Source: Dinoroseobacter sp039192165
Lineage (GTDB): Bacteria > Pseudomonadota > Alphaproteobacteria > Rhodobacterales > Rhodobacteraceae
Assembly (NCBI GenBank): GCA_039192165.1
Contig: JBCCXD010000001.1
Coordinates: 1-64,000 of the forward strand
Length of the DNA stretch: 64,000 bases
Direction: 5' to 3'
Below are positions 16,173 to 24,883 of this stretch, piece by piece. A model generated the notes under the pieces. It worked only from the letters and a program-made list of their open reading frames with translations. It searched no databases and had not been told where the DNA came from. Numbering within the stretch: position 1 is the stretch's first letter; every line of letters begins with the position of its first letter. A program made the position numbers and the translations under genes.

Positions 16173-16880
16173 GTGAACCTCGAACCGAACCTTCCGGAAA
16201 CGCCCCGACGCGGGCCGCTAGGAACTCTGCGCGCCAATTTCCTGACCGGATTGGTTGTCATTGCGCCGATCGCAGTGACGCTATGGCTGATCTGGACGGT
16301 CGTTGGGATGATCGACAGCTGGGTACTTCCCTTCATCCCCGATGCATACAATCCATCCGTTGTTCTGAAAGAGAGGTTCGGGATCGATGTGTCGGTCCGC
16401 GGCTTCGGCGTTATCTTTTTCCTCTTCTTTACGGTGATCGTTGGTTGGCTTGCGAAAGGATTGCTCGGACGTTCGTTCATCCGGTGGACCGAACAGCTCG
16501 TCACACAGATGCCGGTCGTGCGCTCGGTGTATGGCGGACTGAAACAGATCGTAGAGACCGTCCTGTCTTCGTCCAGTACGTCGTTTGAGAAAGCCTGTCT
16601 GGTTGAGTATCCGCGCAAGGGCATGTGGGCGATCGCCTTCATTTCGACCAATGCCAAAGGCGAGATTTCTCAGAAGGGCGAAGATGATATGTTGTCGATT
16701 TTCCTGCCGACAACGCCAAACCCGACCTCTGGGTTTTTGTTGTTTTTGCCCCGCAAGGATGTGCGCATCCTGGACATGACGGTTGAAGACGCGGCGAAGC
16801 TCGTGATCTCGGCTGGCCTTGTCTATCCGTCTGGCGAGGTGCCCAACAAGAAAATCCGCAATGTGAAACTTATGGACTGA
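16173..16880 (+). CDS. DUF502 family membrane protein
   Basis: The 235-residue protein has two N-terminal membrane segments (about residues 24–47, LTGLVVIAPIAVTLWLIWTV, and about 76–95, GVIFFLFFTVIVGWLAKGLL). A conserved soluble part follows: TEQLVTQMPVVRSVYGGLKQ, then FLPTTPNPTSGFLLFLPR. This pattern is the DUF502 family, widespread in bacteria and without a settled function; plant homologues are called LIKE-COV. It starts with GTG/ATG-like context at 16173 and is convergent with the next gene (11 bases between stops). Confidence 0.92.
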   Translation: MNLEPNLPETPRRGPLGTLRANFLTGLVVIAPIAVTLWLIWTVVGMIDSWVLPFIPDAYNPSVVLKERFGIDVSVRGFGVIFFLFFTVIVGWLAKGLLGRSFIRWTEQLVTQMPVVRSVYGGLKQIVETVLSSSSTSFEKACLVEYPRKGMWAIAFISTNAKGEISQKGEDDMLSIFLPTTPNPTSGFLLFLPRKDVRILDMTVEDAAKLVISAGLVYPSGEVPNKKIRNVKLMD

Positions 16881-16891
16881 GCTGCCACCCG

Positions 16892-17353
16892 TCAGTCTTC
16901 GGGGAAATGGACCGGCACTTTAGAAATCGCGGAATCCGCCACATCATCGTCCCGCAGAAAGGCCGGAATGCGCTCCCCGCGCACATGCAGGCGCTGACTG
17001 GCATAGGCTTTCAGGTCCTTGCGCGAAAGATCAGGCTCGCCGCTGTCCGGGCCGAGCGCCTGACAGAGTTGCATGTAGATCACCCGAAGACTTGCGTTTC
17101 GCCGCAGCCAGGCTTCGATCTCTGCCGGTCTTCTGGGAGGTTCGTGTCCGAACCAGAGAAACGCAGCCTGTGGATGCGTGTAGCTTTCGCAATGCCGCCA
17201 ATGGCCAAGACGCGCGCGACGCAAGGGTCGCGCACGGTTGCGAAATGATGCGTCTGACATGGGCCAGATGACCCCTACCCCAAGGATGAACATTGCAAGC
17301 AAAACAACCCAGACCCACTGGTCCGACAGCCAGTCCTGCGCTGCAATGAACAT
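16892..17353 (-). CDS. Hypothetical single-span membrane protein
   Basis: I do not recognise this 153-residue protein. Residues about 12–31 (WVWVVLLAMFILGVGVIWPM) form one membrane segment. The rest is rich in arginine, histidine and tryptophan (RARLGHWRHCESYTHP, FLWFGHEPPRRPAEIEAWL) and probably faces the cytoplasm. It starts 9 bases after the stop of the YejA-like binding protein and is likely co-transcribed with it. Confidence 0.7.
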   Translation of the reverse strand: MFIAAQDWLSDQWVWVVLLAMFILGVGVIWPMSDASFRNRARPLRRARLGHWRHCESYTHPQAAFLWFGHEPPRRPAEIEAWLRRNASLRVIYMQLCQALGPDSGEPDLSRKDLKAYASQRLHVRGERIPAFLRDDDVADSAISKVPVHFPED

Positions 17354-17362
17354 CGTGGCCTC

Positions 17363-19186
17363 CTATCCAGAACTGTCTTCATACCACCAAACATCGGGCT
17401 GGAAGCCGATCCAGTCGCCGTAAAGTGGCAGGGTTTCGGGATACTTCAGACGCGCGTCGTGCGCGATGCGAGCGATCGGAGCGTGCCAGATCGGGATCAC
17501 ATAGCGCCCTGCCGTCAGCACCCGGTCAAGTGCGCGCACAGCGGCTACAAACCCTTCACGGTCCTCCGCGACAAGCATGGCGTCAATCATCGCCTCAACG
17601 GCGGGTTGGTTGATGCCCGGAAGATTGCGTGAGCCGGGTTCAGTGACGCCGTCTGAGCCCCAGTAAAGATACTGCTCGTTCCCCGGACTTAGCGAAAGCG
17701 CCCGGGTGTACCAGGTGAGGTCAAAGTCATAGGCGTCAGTGCGCTCTCGGTACTGAGCGCTATCGACGGTCGCAATGCTGGCTTTGATCCCAAGTCGCTC
17801 CAACGCTTGCAGGTACATGTTAACGATCGACTGCACCTCGCTTGAGCCTTGTGGCAACAGGATTTCAAAGGTGAAAGGGGTGCCGTCGGGACGCATCATC
17901 TGCCCGTTATCTATAGTGTAGCCTGCCGCTTCCAACTGACTGAGTGCGGTCCGGATATTGCGGCGGTTGGAGGCGCGCCCATCGGATTGTGGCAGGGCAT
18001 AGCCCTCCAGCGTTCCGGGAAGCAAATCGGCGGCGAACGGTGTCAGCAGGGCCGCAACTTCACCCTCGGCAGGACCGGACGTCATGGCCAAAGGCGAATT
18101 TGAATAATAGGACGTGATCCTGGGTTGGGTCCCGCCGTTCAGCGTCTCGTTCACGAACTCGAAATTAAACGCGTGAATCAATGCGTCGCGCACGCGCCAG
18201 TCCGCAAAATCGGAGCGCCGTGTGTTCATCGCAAGACCCTTTATCCCTGAGGGCCGCTGGTGGGGTATGATTGATTTTACCACGCGTCCATCCCGGGTCG
18301 CAGGGTAATCATATTGAGTGTCCCATTTTGCAGCATTGGTTTCGCGCAGAGATGTCAGGATGCCGCTTTTGAAGGCTTCGAACATAACGCCGCCATCGGC
18401 AAAGAACTCCATTCGAATTTCATCAAGGTTTTGGGTGCCACGCCGGAACGGCAGATCTGCGCCCCAGTATTCGGGGTTGCGTGTCAGCGTTAAAAACCGA
18501 CCTGCTTCAAATTCGGAGATGATGTAGGGCGCAGAGGATATAGGTATGACATCGAGACCGGACGCCTCGAAATCCCGCCCGTCCCATTGTGCCTTCTTGA
18601 GGATAGGGCGCATCCCCATGATTAACGCCAGTTCCCGATTGGGCTCATTGAAGGTAAACCGGACGCGTCTGGGACCTGGGCTTTCTGCGGAAGCGACCTG
18701 GGCCCAGCTTCCGCGATAGCGCGGGTGCCCCTGCGTGCCGAGGGTCTCGTAGGTCCATAGCACATCCTCGGCGGTAACCTGGCTCCCGTCGGAGAATCGC
18801 GCCTCAGGCCGGAGCGTAAATTCCACCCAAGTTCCGTCCGGATCCACCTCGACCGATTCGGCCAACAGCCCGTAAAGAGTGAAGGGTTCGTCGTAGGAGC
18901 GCCCCATGAGGCTCTCATAGGCAAGGAACCTGAGTTGCCAGGGAACACGTCCTTTCAAAATGTGCGGATTTAAGCTGTCGAAGCCTCCGACCTCGCCCAA
19001 AACCAGCCGCCCGCCTTTCGGCGCGTCAGGGTTTGCGTAGGGCAAAGACACAAAATCCGGTGGTAGTGCAGGTTCTCCATACATAGCGATGCCATGTTTG
19101 GGCTCAGCAGACGCCGCTGCCGCATGTATTGCGAGAAACAAAAGGGCCGCAAAGCAGCGCCCGGCTGTTGCGAGGATTGGTGTCAT
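17363..19186 (-). CDS. Peptide ABC transporter substrate-binding protein, YejA-like
   Basis: The 607-residue protein is a periplasmic solute-binding protein of family 5. A signal peptide (residues 1–27, cut after AAASA) is followed by HGIAMYGEPALPPDFVSLPY and GGFDSLNPHILKG, the characteristic start of YejA/microcin-C-type binding proteins. Binding-protein core blocks such as PEARFSDGSQVTAEDVLWTY and FDLTWYTRALSLSPGNEQYL follow. Such proteins deliver oligopeptides to a YejBEF-type permease. No permease or ATPase genes are adjacent, so it is an orphan here or works with a transporter encoded elsewhere. Confidence 0.93.
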   Translation of the reverse strand: MTPILATAGRCFAALLFLAIHAAAASAEPKHGIAMYGEPALPPDFVSLPYANPDAPKGGRLVLGEVGGFDSLNPHILKGRVPWQLRFLAYESLMGRSYDEPFTLYGLLAESVEVDPDGTWVEFTLRPEARFSDGSQVTAEDVLWTYETLGTQGHPRYRGSWAQVASAESPGPRRVRFTFNEPNRELALIMGMRPILKKAQWDGRDFEASGLDVIPISSAPYIISEFEAGRFLTLTRNPEYWGADLPFRRGTQNLDEIRMEFFADGGVMFEAFKSGILTSLRETNAAKWDTQYDYPATRDGRVVKSIIPHQRPSGIKGLAMNTRRSDFADWRVRDALIHAFNFEFVNETLNGGTQPRITSYYSNSPLAMTSGPAEGEVAALLTPFAADLLPGTLEGYALPQSDGRASNRRNIRTALSQLEAAGYTIDNGQMMRPDGTPFTFEILLPQGSSEVQSIVNMYLQALERLGIKASIATVDSAQYRERTDAYDFDLTWYTRALSLSPGNEQYLYWGSDGVTEPGSRNLPGINQPAVEAMIDAMLVAEDREGFVAAVRALDRVLTAGRYVIPIWHAPIARIAHDARLKYPETLPLYGDWIGFQPDVWWYEDSSG

Positions 19187-19264
19187 TTCCGCTCAGATCC
19201 TCAGGATTCTATGTTCTTTGTCGATTAGACTACCGCCCCGCGATCGATGCGGCAAACTTTTCCC

Positions 19265-19293
19265 TTGGAAGCCGGAGAATGATTGCTTATAAA
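19265..19293 (+). promoter_or_regulatory. Promoter candidate for the small RNA
   Basis: TTGGAA (19265–19270) and TATAAA (19288–19293) are separated by exactly 17 bases. The predicted transcription start, about 19300, is directly before the first hairpin of the small RNA candidate. The part of the gap before it (19187–19264) shows nothing else. Confidence 0.55.
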
Positions 19294-19299
19294 GGACTT

Positions 19300-19375
19300 A
19301 CTGCTCGATAGGTTTCTTGCCTGTATGAAACCTGCCTCAATGACTTAACGCCCGCCTTGTGCGGGCGTTTTTTTT
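19300..19375 (+). ncRNA. Candidate trans-acting small RNA, about 76 nt
   Basis: No coding gene on this strand precedes the strong terminator at 19348–19375, yet a good promoter lies 75 bases before it. The predicted transcript folds as hairpin 1, AGGTTTC-ttgcctgtat-GAAACCT (19310–19333, perfect 7-bp stem, 10-base loop). A 14-base single-stranded linker rich in C and A follows, then the terminator hairpin with eight T. This is the standard layout of a small regulatory RNA. The loop TTGCCTGTAT and the linker GCCTCAATGACTTA would be the seed candidates. No similarity to a named family is claimed. Confidence 0.6.
19348..19375 (+). terminator. Rho-independent terminator of the small RNA
   Basis: ACGCCCGC-cttgt-GCGGGCGT forms a perfect 8-bp stem with a 5-base loop and is followed by eight T on the plus strand. 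The minus strand lacks a T-run here, so the terminator works for plus-strand transcription only. Confidence 0.85.
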
Positions 19376-19485
19376 GGTCACTGTCGGCACAGCACGAATT
19401 TCCTGAGTTTTTTGGTTTTTCTCCGTGCCTTTCGCAGTTGCGGCATCTACCCTCTCTGCGAGCGCGTAACGGAGGGAGCAGATCC

Positions 19486-20259
19486 ATGAGCTTGAAGGGC
19501 AAAACCGCAATCATCACCGGTTCAAATTCTGGCATCGGGCTGGGTGTCGCGTGGGAGATGGCGCGCGCGGGCGCAGATGTGGTGCTGAACAGTTTTACCG
19601 ACACGGAGGAAGACCACGCCCTCGCCTCCGGCATTGGGGCCGAAACTGGTGTCCACGCACGCTATATCAAAGCCGATATGTCCAAAGGTGACGAGTGTCG
19701 CGCGCTTGTGGAGCAGGCCGGCGCCTGCGATATCCTTATCAACAATGCCGGGATCCAGCATGTGTCGCCCATCGACGAGTTTCCCATCGATAAATGGGAC
19801 GCGATAATTGCGATCAACATGAACTCTGCCTTCCACACCACAGCTGCAGCGCTGCCGATGATGCGCAAGGCAGGCTGGGGTCGTGTCGTGAACATCGCGT
19901 CCGCGCACGGGCTGACGGCGTCACCCTACAAGGCGGCCTATGTCGCCGCCAAGCATGGCGTCGTGGGCATGACAAAGACCGTTGCACTTGAAACGGCGGA
20001 GGAACCGATCACCTGCAATGCCGTTTGCCCGGGTTACGTGCTGACGCCATTGGTAGAGGCGCAGATCCCCGACACAATGGAAAAATACAACATGGGCCGA
20101 GAAGAGGTGATCAAAAAAGTGATGCTTGAGCGCCAACCTTCGAAAGAGTTCGCCACCGTCGAACAACTAGGCGGAACCTGCGTTTTCCTGTGTTCGGATT
20201 CAGCCGCGCAGATCACCGGCACGACGATCAGTGTCGATGGTGGTTGGACGGCGCTCTGA
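19486..20259 (+). CDS. bdhA: 3-Hydroxybutyrate dehydrogenase (SDR family)
   Basis: The 257-residue protein is a classical short-chain dehydrogenase that interconverts 3-hydroxybutyrate and acetoacetate with NAD, a step in breakdown of polyhydroxybutyrate and in ketone-body use. It has the cofactor motif TGSNSGIGLGVA, NNAGIQHVSPID, the catalytic serine region VNIASAHGLTASPYKAAYVAAKHG with YxxxK, and PGYVLTPLVEAQI followed by the substrate lid. The start at 19486 follows ACGGAGGGAG; the longer frame to 19357 would overlap the small RNA terminator. It is followed 9 bases later by a patatin gene, a pairing that fits storage-polymer turnover. Confidence 0.94.
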   Translation: MSLKGKTAIITGSNSGIGLGVAWEMARAGADVVLNSFTDTEEDHALASGIGAETGVHARYIKADMSKGDECRALVEQAGACDILINNAGIQHVSPIDEFPIDKWDAIIAINMNSAFHTTAAALPMMRKAGWGRVVNIASAHGLTASPYKAAYVAAKHGVVGMTKTVALETAEEPITCNAVCPGYVLTPLVEAQIPDTMEKYNMGREEVIKKVMLERQPSKEFATVEQLGGTCVFLCSDSAAQITGTTISVDGGWTAL

Positions 20260-20268
20260 GGAGATCTG

Positions 20269-21306
20269 ATGGCCAAGAAGAAACAGATTAATGTCGCTTT
20301 GCAGGGTGGCGGTGCGCATGGCGCCTATACGTGGGGCGTTCTGGATCGTCTGCTGGAAGAGACCGATCTTGAAATTTCCGGCATGTCAGGAACTTCGGCC
20401 GGCGCCCTGAACGGTGCTGCGGTAAAGTCCGGTCTGTCTAAAGGTGGATCGCCAGAAAAAGCACGCGACCAGCTGGAACGGCTGTGGGAGCAGGTGGGCG
20501 CCCTCACCGACCCGCGGCTTGAGCCATGGTTGAGTATTTTCCCCCCTGCCCTGATCTCTAAGAGCATCGAGTACTCGCCGCTCTATGCGATGAGTGAAAG
20601 CTTCAGCCAGATTGTCAGTCCCTATGACACCCCGCTTTCAGAGAAAAACCCACTAGAGTGGATCATTCGCAAGTTCGAGTTCGACAACATTTGCTGCGAC
20701 AGTGGTCCGGAGTTCCATATCTGCGCCACCAATGTGCGCTCCGGGAAAATTCGGGTTTTCACGCGCGACGAAATATCGGTTGAGGCCATTATGGCGTCCG
20801 CCTGCCTGCCTACGCTCTTTAGAGCGATCGAAATCTACGATCCGGACACCAATCGGACTGAAGCCTATTGGGATGGGGGCTATACCGGCAACCCGGCGCT
20901 CTTCCCGCTCTATGACCCCGGCCTGCCTGACGATATTGTTGTGATCAACATAAACCCGTTGCATCGCGAAGAACTGCCAACACGAAGTCGGGATATCCAG
21001 AACCGGATTAATGAGATCAGTTTTAACAGCTCTCTCTTGCGGGAACTTCGGGCCATCGACTTCGTAAGACGGCTTTTGGAAGACGGCGCGTTGACCAAAG
21101 GCAGTATGAAAGATGTGCACATCCACATGATCGCAGATAACGAACTGATGACCCAGCTTTCTGTGGCGACAAAAAACGTACCCAACCCAGCGGTTCTTTC
21201 GCAGCTCAAATCCGCGGGACGAAAAGCGGCCTCAGCATTTCTTACCGACCACATAGATGACATCGGGCACCGCGGTACGGTCGATCTCAGGCAGATGTTT
21301 GGCTAG
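20269..21306 (+). CDS. Patatin-like phospholipase family protein
   Basis: The 345-residue protein has the patatin Ser–Asp dyad. The oxyanion loop is LQGGGAHGAYTWG, the nucleophile is S43 in GTSAG, and the aspartate lies in WDGGYTGNP near residue 203. No signal peptide or membrane segment is present. Patatin-family enzymes hydrolyse lipids or esters. The immediate link to 3-hydroxybutyrate dehydrogenase (9-base gap, same strand) suggests an intracellular role in polyhydroxybutyrate or lipid turnover; that role is inference. Confidence 0.92.
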   Translation: MAKKKQINVALQGGGAHGAYTWGVLDRLLEETDLEISGMSGTSAGALNGAAVKSGLSKGGSPEKARDQLERLWEQVGALTDPRLEPWLSIFPPALISKSIEYSPLYAMSESFSQIVSPYDTPLSEKNPLEWIIRKFEFDNICCDSGPEFHICATNVRSGKIRVFTRDEISVEAIMASACLPTLFRAIEIYDPDTNRTEAYWDGGYTGNPALFPLYDPGLPDDIVVININPLHREELPTRSRDIQNRINEISFNSSLLRELRAIDFVRRLLEDGALTKGSMKDVHIHMIADNELMTQLSVATKNVPNPAVLSQLKSAGRKAASAFLTDHIDDIGHRGTVDLRQMFG

Positions 21307-21485
21307 GTCGCAGGGTATTCAGCGGTGCGCCCAACCTGCCAAACTCAGGCGAACGCAACAAGTTCTCTGCTCACAAAAAATTCATGTTTCTCAACATATT
21401 CCGGCATTTAATTGCTTGAAAACGCTCGATCGCTCACTCAGGATTTCAGTATTTGCTCGCTCCAGTCCAGGACAAGGTTTCACAG

Positions 21486-22652
21486 ATGAAAACACTTCTC
21501 GCCGCAAGTCTTCTTATCGCACTGGCCACGCCCTCTGTCGCGTTTGAATTCGCAGAGCGCGACGGTCTTTGGTTTGCCGGCTTCAGACAGAGCGCAAATG
21601 GCGAAACCCGTGAGCTTTCGTACACTGTCGATATGACCTTTGGTTTGGGAATGCTGACCATCGATCACGATCCTTTTGGCTTGGACAAGCCTCGGTACAA
21701 ATGCCGGTATGCCTTTCAGATCCCGAGCGGCAATGAAACCGCTGATCAGATAGTCGCCCTTGGCAATAATTCTGTGGAGTGCCCCGCGCCTGACGGTGTC
21801 ACTTTTAAGGTGCCTCTTGAGGAGAAGATGGATGTCACCTTTCCCTTCTTCGATCCCGCACCTCTAAGCCTTACGGCACAGCGGCGCCCTCCCTCTGCTC
21901 TTGGAACCCTGCCCGCAAATTATGACGTTCTCGGCGTCTCAACGCGTCAAACAAAAGCGCAGATCGAGGCCAATCTGATCGGCGAGCGAGGCTGGTCACT
22001 TGTGACCGACGGACGTTACAAAACGCAAACTTTGTCGACAAGCGATGGGCTGAGCCATGCGCATGTCGCAAGCTACCGGTCTGTCGACACGCCTCTGACC
22101 AACAGTAGTGGCCTTGAGGTTTTTCCGGACCTGATTGAGGTAACCTTCGCGTCTGCTGCGACGAAAGAAGGTGCAGAAGCTCCGGATGCAGTTGCTATTT
22201 TTGTGTATCGCCGCAGCGATTATCGCGCAAATGAGCGCAGCCTTTCGGTACAGGCCATTGCTGATGCTGTTGCGCAGAAATATGGGGCATTCGATCAGAG
22301 TGTGGATGCGTTTTCCCAGACCCGCGACTACAATCTTGACGGATCATTCAATCCTGCCTCGTCCACAATCAACACGCGAGCATGCGTCGACAGATCGCGA
22401 AAACGCGACTTTAACGATTCTGCCAGGGTTCAAAGCCTGTCCGGCAAGCGGGGTTGGTCCGACTGTGGACCAAGTATGTATTTTGGTGTCTCCACGGATA
22501 ACAGCGGACAGGTTATCCTTGCCGAATTTTCTTTGGTTGATGACCCAATGGTCGTTGCCGACAGCTTTGCTGCCAACGCGCGTCCGGTCCAACAGGAAGT
22601 TCAGAAAGTTCTTGATGCGAATGCCAACCAGGGCGCCGTTCCGGAGCTGTAA
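21486..22652 (+). CDS. Hypothetical secreted protein, 388 residues
   Basis: I do not recognise a family. A signal peptide (MKTLLAASLLIALATPSVAF, cut after about residue 19) directs it to the periplasm. Several cysteines occur in the mature part (KCRYAFQ, VECPAPD, RACVDRS, SDCGPSM), so it may be disulfide-bonded. The start at 21486 was chosen over 21453 because it opens the signal peptide and follows ACAAGG. It stands alone, 179 bases after the patatin gene. Confidence 0.75.
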   Translation: MKTLLAASLLIALATPSVAFEFAERDGLWFAGFRQSANGETRELSYTVDMTFGLGMLTIDHDPFGLDKPRYKCRYAFQIPSGNETADQIVALGNNSVECPAPDGVTFKVPLEEKMDVTFPFFDPAPLSLTAQRRPPSALGTLPANYDVLGVSTRQTKAQIEANLIGERGWSLVTDGRYKTQTLSTSDGLSHAHVASYRSVDTPLTNSSGLEVFPDLIEVTFASAATKEGAEAPDAVAIFVYRRSDYRANERSLSVQAIADAVAQKYGAFDQSVDAFSQTRDYNLDGSFNPASSTINTRACVDRSRKRDFNDSARVQSLSGKRGWSDCGPSMYFGVSTDNSGQVILAEFSLVDDPMVVADSFAANARPVQQEVQKVLDANANQGAVPEL

Positions 22653-22772
22653 GGCGGCCAACTCGCGACACGGGTCCGAGTTGAGAAACCGCTGAAACGC
22701 ATAAGGTGTCGTTGCCATCGGAGCGTGACGAGGGTCCACCCTGCCCGGCTCTATGAACCCGACAAAAGGACC

Positions 22773-24015
22773 CTACCGCGAGAAGAAGAAGTCTTCCAGT
22801 TCGCGGCGCATACGGATGCGTTCCGGATATTCCCGAAGGAAGACCTCGGGCGGTTTACCTTCCCAGACTTGAGCAAACACCCGCATCTTGTTGCCGCCAT
22901 AGATCTTGGCCAAGTCTTCGTTGGAATAACCCCGCGCCCAAAGATCGTCGGTAATGGCGGCAAGGATTTTGGCCAGCTCCCCATTACCGGTCGCGCCGCG
23001 ATTGAAGGCCTCTATCATGTAGCCGCCATCGTCATACATCGCCGCATTCTTGGTTGCGAAGTCCACCACCAGCTCGGTTGAGAACATGTCGTCAGTGGCA
23101 ATTCCGACGTGATCTACGCCCACCAACTGCACGTAGTAGTCGATCATATCGGCGGCTTGTTCGGGCGAGATGTCTTCGGGCCAGATGCCATCCATCATCC
23201 ATTCCGTGAAGGTTGGTGACACATAGCCACCTGATTTCGCCGCTCGGATCGCTTCTCCGTCGGGAATTGCCCTGTAGCACCCGCGCGCAGTGCGCTCAGG
23301 TTCGTTTGCATAAAGTCCCGCAGGAACGGAATGGGTATAAACGTAGGGCACGCCAGGATAATTTTCGTCCATATAGTCCATAGCGTCGTTTGCTGTTTTG
23401 GAGCCCGTATGGCTGAGGTCCAGCAAAATGCCGAAGCGCACCATTTCATCAATCACCGACCTGCCCCATGGCGTCAGTCCGATGTCGCGGCCATTGTAAG
23501 CGGCAAGCTGGCCCGAGCCGGTGCGAAAGATATCATTGTAGGCCAGGATCATACTCTTGATGCCCATGTCCTTCAGAACGGCCATTTTCTTGAGATCCCC
23601 GTTCAAGATCGTCGCGGTCTGGCTGTTCCAAATTACCGCGGTCTTTCCCTGTAAATGCGCTGCTTCGATATCACGGGTCTCGTTCACAATAAGATAGTTT
23701 TCCGGTTGCTGTGCCATCGCAGCACGGAATTGGTAGTGCTGTTCCAGAAGCGTCTCGAAGGACATATCCGCGGCTGCCAGGGTCATCTCATGCCCAGTGA
23801 TGCCATTGTCGAGTGCGCGTCCAAAATAGGTGTGCAGCTGTTCATACGCCGTCCAGCCCGTGCCATACGGGCTGGCAAGCATGCCAAGAACAATAAGTTT
23901 CTTTCACAAACGTCTTGGCTGCGTTCGATGCCCCCCAGGACTTGCTTTCCTCGCTGGCGTGGAGAGACCCAGCGACGCTTAAGGCAAGGACACTTGCAGC
24001 AAAAAGCTGTTTCAT
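22773..24015 (-). pseudogene. M19 (renal-dipeptidase-type) peptidase, frameshifted near the N-terminus
   Basis: The protein would be a secreted metallodipeptidase of family M19. The signal peptide (MKQLFAASVLALSVAGSLHA) and the next 20 residues lie in one frame starting at 24015. The body (LASPYGTGWTAYEQLHTYFG onwards, 369 residues) continues in another frame from about 23895. Removing one T in the run gaaacttattgt (near 23893–23898) joins them as ETIVLGMLASPYG, so a single-base insertion or a sequencing error is the simplest reading. Late metal-binding histidines are visible in LLDLSHTGS and VYTHSVPAG. The usual HxD of the first strand is not seen. Internal initiation at ATG 23882 would give a protein without a signal peptide. 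Confidence 0.75.
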
Positions 24016-24186
24016 TTCCGGGACGCCATTTTCGATTGGTGTGAAGCAAAAGTTCCGTCGCAAGCCTTTTTTGCAACCAAAATCCGTCGGGAGAGCGGAA
24101 GCAGGCTTCAACTGCCTGGGACCTGTGACGCGTCCAACTCAGTCGGAAAACGGGCTGATGCCGCTCGCAACCCAGCGGCCCGCGCT

Positions 24187-24879
24187 TTAACCCAGTGCGT
24201 ACCCTGCCCCGCGCACGGTACGCACAGGATCCTCGCCGCCATGCTGGCACAGCGCCTTGCGCAATCGGCCGATATGAACGTCCACGGTTCGGGTATCGAC
24301 ATAGATGTCGCGGCCCCAAACACGATCAAGAAGTTGCTCGCGCGTCCACACGCGGCCCGGCTTCTCCATAAACGTCGCCAGAAGCCTGAATTCAGTTGGC
24401 CCAAGTTTCAATGCATGCTCGTCGCGGAAAACCCGGTGGCTTTCGGCGTCGAGCAAAATGTCATCATAAACGAGCTGTTGTCCGACCGTTGACGGGCGCA
24501 CCCTGCGCAGCTGCGCCCGCACCCGGGCCATCAGCTCTATGATTGAGTAGGGCTTGACCACGTAGTCATCGGCGCCGGTTTCCAGGCCGCGCACACGGTC
24601 GACTTCTTCGGAGCGTGCAGAGAGCATGATAATCGGGATGCTGCGGGTCTCAGGTTTGGTTTTCAGCCGTCGGCAAACCTCGATCCCGGATACCGCAGGC
24701 AACATCCAGTCGAGCACGATGATATCCGGCGCTTCCTCTTTGACCAGAACCAGCGCTTCGTCGCCGTTTTCAGCCTGCGCCACCCGAAAGCCTTCGGCCT
24801 CCAGGTTGTAGGACAGAACCTCACGCTGCGCCGGTTCATCCTCGACCAAAAGCACCGAAGGCTGTTCAGTTCGCGTCAT
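24187..24879 (-). CDS. phoB: Phosphate regulon response regulator PhoB
   Basis: PhoB is the DNA-binding response regulator of phosphate starvation. The 230-residue protein has a receiver domain with the acidic pair E13–D14 (LLVEDEPAQRE), phospho-acceptor D57 (IIVLDWMLPAVSG) and the conserved lysine in YVVKPYS. A winged-helix OmpR-type output domain follows (LKLGPTEFRLLATFM, then VDVHIGRLRKAL). The start at 24879, four bases after the phoU stop, follows GGGGA and gives the normal length. It is the last gene of the pst cluster, after phoU, which is the usual alphaproteobacterial order. Confidence 0.96.
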   Translation of the reverse strand: MTRTEQPSVLLVEDEPAQREVLSYNLEAEGFRVAQAENGDEALVLVKEEAPDIIVLDWMLPAVSGIEVCRRLKTKPETRSIPIIMLSARSEEVDRVRGLETGADDYVVKPYSIIELMARVRAQLRRVRPSTVGQQLVYDDILLDAESHRVFRDEHALKLGPTEFRLLATFMEKPGRVWTREQLLDRVWGRDIYVDTRTVDVHIGRLRKALCQHGGEDPVRTVRGAGYALG

Positions 24880-24883
24880 TTCA

